Assembly: GCA_002297935.1 (NCBI GenBank)
Contig: DBLC01000130.1
Span: forward strand, 1-8,296
Direction of reading: 5' to 3'
DNA length: 8,296 bases
Source: Dialister sp. UBA734
GTDB lineage: Bacteria; Bacillota; Negativicutes; Veillonellales; Dialisteraceae
In this document: one piece after another, positions 4,826 to 8,296 of the stretch
Numbering within the stretch: position 1 is the first letter of the stretch
How the letters are laid out: every line of letters starts with the position of its first letter
The notes under the pieces: generated by a model
Database searches by the model: none
The model's input: only the letters and a program-made list of their open reading frames with translations
Told to the model about the DNA's origin: nothing
Position numbers and translations under genes: made by a program

Positions 4826-5758
4826 ATGGAATTTCAACACACTACGGTTCTCTTAGGAGAAATGATTGACCATATTTTGACCAATCCTCATGGAATCTAT
4901 GTGGATTGTACCTTAGGGGGCGGGGGACATTCTCTGGCCCTGTCGGAGAAATTGGCGCCTGACGCGCTGCTCATCGGCGTGGACCAGGACGAGGAAGCCA
5001 TCGAGGCGGCGTCGAAGCGGCTGGCAAATGCCCCTTGCCGTCACCAGATGGTGCGGGACAATTTCTCCCACATCCATACCATTTTGACGAACTTGGAAAT
5101 ACCCAAGGTGGACGGATTCATTTTCGACCTGGGCGTTTCGTCCCACCAGCTGGACGATGGGAGCCGGGGATTTTCTTATATGAACAACGGCCGTTTGGAC
5201 ATGCGAATGGACCAGAGAAATCCGCTCACCGCTTATGAAATCGTGAACAACTACGACGAAGCGGAATTGGCGAAAATCATCTGGGACTACGGGGAAGAAC
5301 GTTGGTCCAAGCGAATTGCCCAATTTATTTGCAAATTCCGAGAAGAAAAGCCCATCGAAACCACCGACGACCTGGTGTCCGTCATCAAAGCGGCCATCCC
5401 GGCCCATGCCAGAAGAAATGGACCGCACCCGGCGAAACGGACCTTCCAGGCCATCCGCATCGAAGTGAATAACGAACTGGGGATTCTGAAAGACACCATG
5501 GAAGCCTGCGTGTCTCACCTGAATCCCGGCGGACGGCTGGGGGTCATCACCTTCCAGTCTTTGGAAGATCGGATTATCAAAAACACCTTCCGGGACATGG
5601 AACGAGAATGCATCTGCCCGCCGGAACTGCCAGTCTGCGTGTGCCACCACCACCGGTTGGTGAAATCCGTAGGCAAGGCCATCAAGCCCAGCGCGAAAGA
5701 ACTGGAAGAAAACCCCAGAGCCAGAAGCGCGGTGCTGCGGGTCGTGGAGCGAGTGTAA
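4826..5758 (+). CDS. rsmH: 16S rRNA (cytosine1402-N4)-methyltransferase RsmH
   Basis: A 310-aa S-adenosylmethionine-dependent enzyme (formerly MraW) that methylates N4 of C1402 in the 16S rRNA decoding centre. Visible family motifs: HTTVLLGEMID at residues 5-15, VDCTLGGGGHS at 26-36 for S-adenosylmethionine binding, GVDQDEEAI at 51-59, FDLGVSSHQLDDGSRGFSY at 100-118, LDMRMDQRNPLTAYEIVN at 124-141, RTFQAIRIEVNNEL at 205-218 and ITFQSLEDRIIK at 241-252. Length and start are as usual. AGAGGAG at 4814-4820 lies 5 nt before the ATG. A Cys-rich patch, CICPPELPVCVCHH at 262-275, resembles that of other Bacillota RsmH proteins. It is flanked on both sides by copies of one composite repeat element, unlike the close packing usual for this gene. 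Confidence 0.97.
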   Translation: MEFQHTTVLLGEMIDHILTNPHGIYVDCTLGGGGHSLALSEKLAPDALLIGVDQDEEAIEAASKRLANAPCRHQMVRDNFSHIHTILTNLEIPKVDGFIFDLGVSSHQLDDGSRGFSYMNNGRLDMRMDQRNPLTAYEIVNNYDEAELAKIIWDYGEERWSKRIAQFICKFREEKPIETTDDLVSVIKAAIPAHARRNGPHPAKRTFQAIRIEVNNELGILKDTMEACVSHLNPGGRLGVITFQSLEDRIIKNTFRDMERECICPPELPVCVCHHHRLVKSVGKAIKPSAKELEENPRARSAVLRVVERV

Positions 5759-5825
5759 TGTTGATCACCAACGGATAAAGGTTGTAGAGTGCGTAATGCG
5801 AAGTGCGTAGTGCGTAATGCTGGAA

Positions 5826-5868
5826 GGGGCGCATCAAATTTATAGGGCGCCCCAATCCCCTTTTTTAT
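5826..5868 (+). terminator. Probable terminator after rsmH, formed by the composite element
   Basis: GGGGCGC (5826-5832) pairs with GCGCCCC (5847-5853), followed by AATCCCC and TTTTTT (5861-5866). The T-run begins 7 nt after the stem, which is further than ideal; AAGGGG (5824-5829) pairing with CCCCTT (5857-5862) is an alternative. Copy 1 lacks the T-run at this place. If active, it separates rsmH from ftsL transcriptionally. Confidence 0.5.
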
Positions 5869-5902
5869 TGTTGACCGGCAGACCAGTGGAATTGTATTTC
5901 CT

Positions 5903-5930
5903 AGTCACCAGTCACTAGTCACGAGTCACC
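5903..5930 (-). repeat. GTGACTN heptamer array, four units (inverted)
   Basis: AGTCAC starts at 5903, 5910, 5917 and 5924, an exact 7-bp period, here as the reverse complement of the arrays at 7389 and 8012. It is nested in composite element copy 2. Confidence 0.75.
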
Positions 5931-5934
5931 CAGA

Positions 5935-5943
5935 TGATATAAT
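5935..5943 (+). promoter_or_regulatory. Possible extended -10 box upstream of ftsL
   Basis: TGATATAAT at 5935-5943 fits TGN-TATAAT and lies 91 nt before the ftsL ATG, directly before the right GC hairpin of the composite element. No -35 box is apparent. The matching TATAAT in copy 1 suggests the element carries an outward promoter; this is inference. Confidence 0.45.
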
Positions 5944-6033
5944 TTGGCGGCGCTTTATGAATTGTGCGCCGCTACCAACACTACGCATTACGCATTTCGC
6001 ACTACCCATTGAGTAATAGGGGAGAGATGATTC

Positions 6034-6429
6034 ATGGTATCGCAAAATATCCAAACAATGAACTATGTAACGTCTATACCTGAGCATATGACAGTATCCT
6101 CATCGTACGAAGTCGATCGGGATGCCGCGCTGTCAGGCCGAATTTTTCATCAGGTCCTGTGGGCCATTGCCCTCATATTGGCACCGGTATTTTTGCTGGT
6201 CCTTTTCAATGGCATCAATGTACAAAAAGAATACGCCATGCAAAACCTTCGGAGCGAAGTGATGACCATGGCCAAAGAAAACGACGTGATGCGCCTGGAA
6301 GTATCGAAACTGGATGCCCCGGTCCGTATTCAGCAGATTGCAGAAAAAGAACTCCACATGAGCCTGCCCCTTAGAGTGATCCACGGCGAAGCCGACCCGG
6401 CCGTGCCAGCGGCCAATAAGGGACGGTAG
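6034..6429 (+). CDS. ftsL: Cell division protein FtsL-like
   Basis: A 131-aa bitopic membrane protein expected to join the FtsL-DivIC(FtsB)-FtsQ complex that regulates septal peptidoglycan synthesis at mid-cell. Layout: cytoplasmic N-terminus of about 38 residues, one transmembrane helix at about 39-60 (rich in Leu, Ile, Val and Ala), a helical coiled-coil segment at about 62-92, then LDAPVRIQQIAEKELHMSLP at 93-112, which matches the Lxx-P-xRIexiA-xxeLxM pattern at the end of FtsL/DivIC coiled coils. The variable tail ends in a basic NKGR. Sequence similarity in this family is weak, so the call relies on topology, length, the RIQQIAEKELHM motif and position after rsmH. AGGGGAGAG at 6018-6026 supports ATG 6034. 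ftsI, which usually follows, is absent from the window. Confidence 0.85.
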   Translation: MVSQNIQTMNYVTSIPEHMTVSSSYEVDRDAALSGRIFHQVLWAIALILAPVFLLVLFNGINVQKEYAMQNLRSEVMTMAKENDVMRLEVSKLDAPVRIQQIAEKELHMSLPLRVIHGEADPAVPAANKGR

Positions 6430-6453
6430 GTTTGGTTTTACTCCGAGTCCGCT

Positions 6454-6657
6454 ACTTTCACTTTTCATGTAAAGCATAAGGGGAAAGGTTATAAAGGGTT
6501 ATACGGGTTAAAAAGGTTATGCCACTAGTATTCTTTCTAATATCCTGAACATAGTAGAGAGTGTTATCCCCTTTAGAGATAAAGAGAAATATGTCGTCTA
6601 TCGATTATTTCTCCAGCGTCTTGGCTCCCCTGCCGGGGGAGCTGCCGAAGGCTGAGG
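6454..6657 (+). repeat. ~200-bp dispersed repeat, copy 2
   Basis: Matches 2986-3179 in order from ACTTTCACTTTTCATGTAAA through GGTTATAAA-type units (6485-6520), GGTTATGCCAC, ATGTCGTCTATCGA (6591-6604) and TTGGCTCCCCTGCC (6621-6634) to GAGCTGCCGAAGGCTGAGG. CTCCCC (6625-6630) pairs with GGGGAG (6636-6641), a hairpin changed in copy 1. The inserted lengths differ slightly between copies. Confidence 0.8.
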
Positions 6658-6669
6658 TGAGCAAGCGAA

Positions 6670-6738
6670 CTATATCGCTAGGAGCGAAGCGACGCAGGGA
6701 TATAGTGAGACGCCATTTCGAGCGTAGCGAAGATGGGC
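6670..6738. repeat. Two adjacent hairpins, REP-like
   Basis: CTATATC (6670-6676) pairs with GATATAG (6699-6705), with TCGCT-AGG-AGCGA (6675-6687) as an alternative. GCCATTTCG (6712-6720) pairs with CGAA and ATGG (6728-6736), with one bulged base. They follow the ~200-bp repeat directly. Confidence 0.45.
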
Positions 6739-6855
6739 AGTGCAAGCGGGATAAAATACCAACGGTACGACAATTGGATATGGTGATACCCGTTCTTATC
6801 CGTTAACTGCCAACTGCTTACTTTTCTACCCACATATCCAAAGGAGGAATTGAAT

Positions 6856-7383
6856 ATGGATTTTTTTGACGTACTATCCACCCGTGTGTCGGTTCGTCGT
6901 TATGAAAAAACACCGCTCACGGAAGAAGAAATAGAAAAACTTCTCGAAGCAGCCCAGCGCTCGCCGATTGGACACTTCGATTATAAAAACTACGCCATTG
7001 CGGTTATTACCAATCCGGACATCCTGGCCATGCTGGCGAAAGAAAATCAGGAACTGTCCGGGCAGGGAGATCCCATCTATGGTGCACCAGCACTGTTTCT
7101 GATTCTCCGCAGCCCGGACGCAGAAAATGACACAGCGAAACTCAATGCAGGTATCATGGCAGAACACATCCATCTGGCTGCCACTGACTTGGGCTTAGGT
7201 TCCCTGTGTGTATACAGTTTCCTTAGAAACTTTGAACATCAGCCGGGCTACGGTGCTTACTGCCGGGCACTTCATTTGCCAGAAGGTTATCAGCCCATCA
7301 TGAGCGTCGCCGTAGGTCACACGCCGATTCCGAAACGCATCCGCCGCATGACACCGAGATTGAAAGTATTGCGGTTTGAATGA
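6856..7383 (+). CDS. Nitroreductase family protein (FMN-dependent)
   Basis: A 175-aa small nitroreductase expected to bind FMN as a homodimer and use NAD(P)H to reduce nitro compounds, quinones or similar; the true substrate is not readable from the sequence. The FMN-phosphate motif RVSVRRY is at residues 10-16, followed by LTEEEIEKLLEAAQRSPIG (21-39). NAGIMAEHIHLAATDLGLGS at 97-116 and VAVGHTP at 151-157 are the central helix and C-terminal motifs. No signal peptide, so cytoplasmic. AAGGAGG (6841-6847) is 8 nt before ATG 6856; an in-frame TTG at 6850 overlaps the spacer and is not chosen. It is paralogous to the next gene, 106 nt downstream, which suggests an old tandem duplication. No ferredoxin domain is present, unlike some anaerobe nitroreductases. 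Confidence 0.9.
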   Translation: MDFFDVLSTRVSVRRYEKTPLTEEEIEKLLEAAQRSPIGHFDYKNYAIAVITNPDILAMLAKENQELSGQGDPIYGAPALFLILRSPDAENDTAKLNAGIMAEHIHLAATDLGLGSLCVYSFLRNFEHQPGYGAYCRALHLPEGYQPIMSVAVGHTPIPKRIRRMTPRLKVLRFE

Positions 7384-7388
7384 GATTG

Positions 7389-7460
7389 GTGACTCGTGAC
7401 TGGTGACTAGTGACTGGGGCGGAAAATTTTTATTTCCAGTCACCAGTCACTAGTCACCAG
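7389..7460. repeat. GTGACTN heptamer arrays facing each other (foldback)
   Basis: GTGACT starts at 7389, 7396, 7403 and 7410, and AGTCAC at 7438, 7445 and 7452, all at 7-bp steps. CTGGTGACTAGTGACTGG (7400-7417) is an exact 18-bp inverted match of 7443-7460. The 25-nt loop is A/T-rich (AAAATTTTTATTT). No T-run follows the stem, so it is not a standard terminator, though the hairpin may slow transcription between the two nitroreductase genes or protect the RNA. Confidence 0.8.
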
Positions 7461-7489
7461 CTACCTAAAGCAAAGAAAGGAGTATCATC

Positions 7490-8008
7490 ATGGAATTCGA
7501 TACAGTATTAGTTCTTCGTAAATCCGTTCGTTCTTACACCAAAGAACCGGTATCTAAAGAAGACATCGAAGCCCTGCTCCATGCAGCACAGACTGCATCG
7601 GTGGGAAAGCACAACGATGCTGGTTATGAATTGGTCGCTGTAACCAACCCAGAACTTCTGAAGAAAATTGATGAAGAAGCAACGGAAAAACTGGGAAGAC
7701 CCCATATGTTTTTTGAAGCACCGCTGCTACTTTTGATTTGCGAAACCAAAGAAGCTTTTGACCATCTGAAAGGCTTCGACGCCGGCATCATTGCGGAACA
7801 CATTCATCTCAAAGCCACCGAATTGGGTTTGGGCTCTGTGGTGCTCTTCGGCTTCATTCATCACCTGGGCCACGATGCCGACTACATCAAAGCCTTGGAT
7901 CTGCCAGAAGGCACCTATCCTTTGTTGGCCGTAGCGGTAGGACACAGTCCGATTGCTGATAAGCCGAGAAAAGAAGATCGACACTTTGCGGTGGAATATC
8001 GGGAATGA
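7490..8008 (+). CDS. Nitroreductase family protein (FMN-dependent), second paralog
   Basis: A 172-aa relative of the preceding protein. Shared positions include LRKSVRSY at residues 9-16 for FMN, EDIEALLHAAQ at 24-34, DAGIIAEHIHLKATELGLGS at 97-116 and VAVGHSP at 148-154. The spacing of motifs is nearly identical and the ends diverge, so this is a paralog with possibly different substrate range. It is slightly shorter, and its middle (65-95) is the least alike part, where these enzymes vary in substrate pocket. GAAAGGAG at 7475-7482 gives a 7-nt gap to the ATG. No signal peptide. It may be transcribed with its neighbour across the heptamer foldback, or alone; no clear promoter of its own was found. 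Confidence 0.9.
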   Translation: MEFDTVLVLRKSVRSYTKEPVSKEDIEALLHAAQTASVGKHNDAGYELVAVTNPELLKKIDEEATEKLGRPHMFFEAPLLLLICETKEAFDHLKGFDAGIIAEHIHLKATELGLGSVVLFGFIHHLGHDADYIKALDLPEGTYPLLAVAVGHSPIADKPRKEDRHFAVEYRE

Positions 8009-8011
8009 TAG

Positions 8012-8053
8012 GTGACTGGTGACTCGTGACTAGTGACTAGTGACTAGTGACTG
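8012..8053 (+). repeat. GTGACTN heptamer array, six units
   Basis: GTGACT starts at 8012, 8019, 8026, 8033, 8040 and 8047, a strict 7-bp period, beginning 3 nt after the second nitroreductase stop codon. The seventh base is G, C, A, A, A, G. It is the longest array of this type here. GGTAGCTAGGCCCT (about 8074-8087) follows, a sequence also found near 2946. Confidence 0.8.
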
Positions 8054-8129
8054 GGGGCTAGTAGATGGGGAGTGGTAGCTAGGCCCTGGGGGGTAGAAAA
8101 TATATGACTCTGGCCGTTCCCGTCATTTC

Positions 8130-8296
8130 GACCGATGGGATTTGTGCTTGATGACTCTGTAGAGTAGTCCACTACTATGTTGAACAAAAGTGGAGAAATC
8201 TTAAAGCAGTAGCGGAAAATGTACTAGCTGAAGTATTCCATTACGGCTCTATTCAGCTGGATGGAATTCCGCTGGAGGTTTGAGATTTCTCCACTT
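8130..8296. repeat. Long foldback element at the window end
   Basis: 8188-8217 (AAGTGGAGAAATCTT then AAAGCAGTAGCGGAA) is an imperfect 30-bp inverted match of 8267-8296, with 14 outer and 7 inner exact bases. AGCTGAA (8226-8232) pairs with TTCAGCT (8252-8258) inside. GTCATTTCGACCGA at 8130-8143 resembles a REP-type sequence common in gut Bacillota. The window cuts at the end of the right arm, so it may continue. No coding frame is seen after 8008. Confidence 0.6.

Larger units (their letters stand above)
5787..6010. repeat. Composite inverted-repeat element, copy 2 (rsmH-ftsL gap)
   Basis: RTGCGWA heptamers at 5790-5820 (TGCG at 5790, 5797, 5804 and 5811) are mirrored at 5977-6010. GC-rich hairpins lie inside each end: GGGGCGC (5826-5832) with GCGCCCC (5847-5853), and GCGGCGC (5947-5953) with GCGCCGC (5966-5972). 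The 36 bp at 5821-5856 match 4466-4501 with one difference. The core differs from copy 1: it carries four AGTCACN heptamers at 5903-5930 instead of GGTTATAAA repeats. Confidence 0.8.
6430..6855. other. Gene-free region between ftsL and the first nitroreductase
   Basis: 426 bp filled by the second ~200-bp repeat copy and two hairpin segments. An 81-codon open frame (6561-6806) runs through the repeat, but it has no ribosome site or family motif. No strong promoter for the nitroreductase was recognised; TTGGAT at 6774-6779 lacks a good -10 partner. Confidence 0.65.

Noticed and set aside
4913..5653. Minus-strand 246-codon open frame
   Set aside because: Antisense to rsmH, which carries every expected motif in the + frame.
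6561..6806. 81-codon open frame on the + strand
   Set aside because: It is composed of the ~200-bp repeat and REP-like hairpins, has no ribosome site, and the corresponding frame stops early in the other repeat copy.
7400..7460. Intrinsic terminator after the first nitroreductase
   Set aside because: The hairpin is strong, but its T-run is in the loop and none follows the right arm.

Overview
The window looks like chromosomal DNA of a Bacillota bacterium. The best guess is the class Negativicutes, possibly Acidaminococcaceae or a relative. This rests on gene content (start of a Gram-positive-type dcw cluster, an anaerobe-type short/medium-chain acyl-CoA dehydrogenase, paired small nitroreductases), strong AGGAGG ribosome sites, roughly balanced base composition and dense dispersed repeats. 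The taxon is an inference; no rRNA or tRNA gene is present to settle it.

Seven protein genes are supported, all on the + strand: a zinc N-acetylmuramoyl-L-alanine amidase domain protein (543-1103), an acyl-CoA dehydrogenase (1702-2838), mraZ (3995-4429), rsmH (4826-5758), an FtsL-like division protein (6034-6429) and two paralogous nitroreductases (6856-7383, 7490-8008). mraZ-rsmH-ftsL is the conserved start of the division/cell-wall cluster. Its promoter overlaps five GTGG boxes at exact 10-bp steps, the expected autoregulatory site for MraZ. These genes are not tightly packed: about 395 and 275 bp of repeat DNA separate them, and nitroreductases rather than ftsI/murE follow ftsL in the window.

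Most of the remaining sequence is structured repeat DNA. 1-542: foldback elements, a heptamer palindrome and GC-rich hairpins. 1113-1598: an array of 56-bp units, four pointing one way and four the other, meeting at a hairpin. 2839-3807: a terminator, dispersed repeats, a 21-bp perfect inverted repeat and a second terminator. 4434-4759 and 5787-6010: two copies of one composite element with terminal inverted repeats on both sides of rsmH. 6454-6740: a second copy of a ~200-bp repeat first seen at 2986-3179. 7389-7460 and 8012-8296: more heptamer arrays and a long foldback. Three different 7-bp-period arrays (TAGCTNN, GTGACTN, RTGCGWA) recur, often in inverted pairs.

The genes are ordinary housekeeping and metabolic functions. 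The unusual content is the intergenic architecture: the 56-bp inverted array and the elements around rsmH are the best candidates for something undescribed. No transposase, CRISPR-Cas, phage structural or defence gene is visible.
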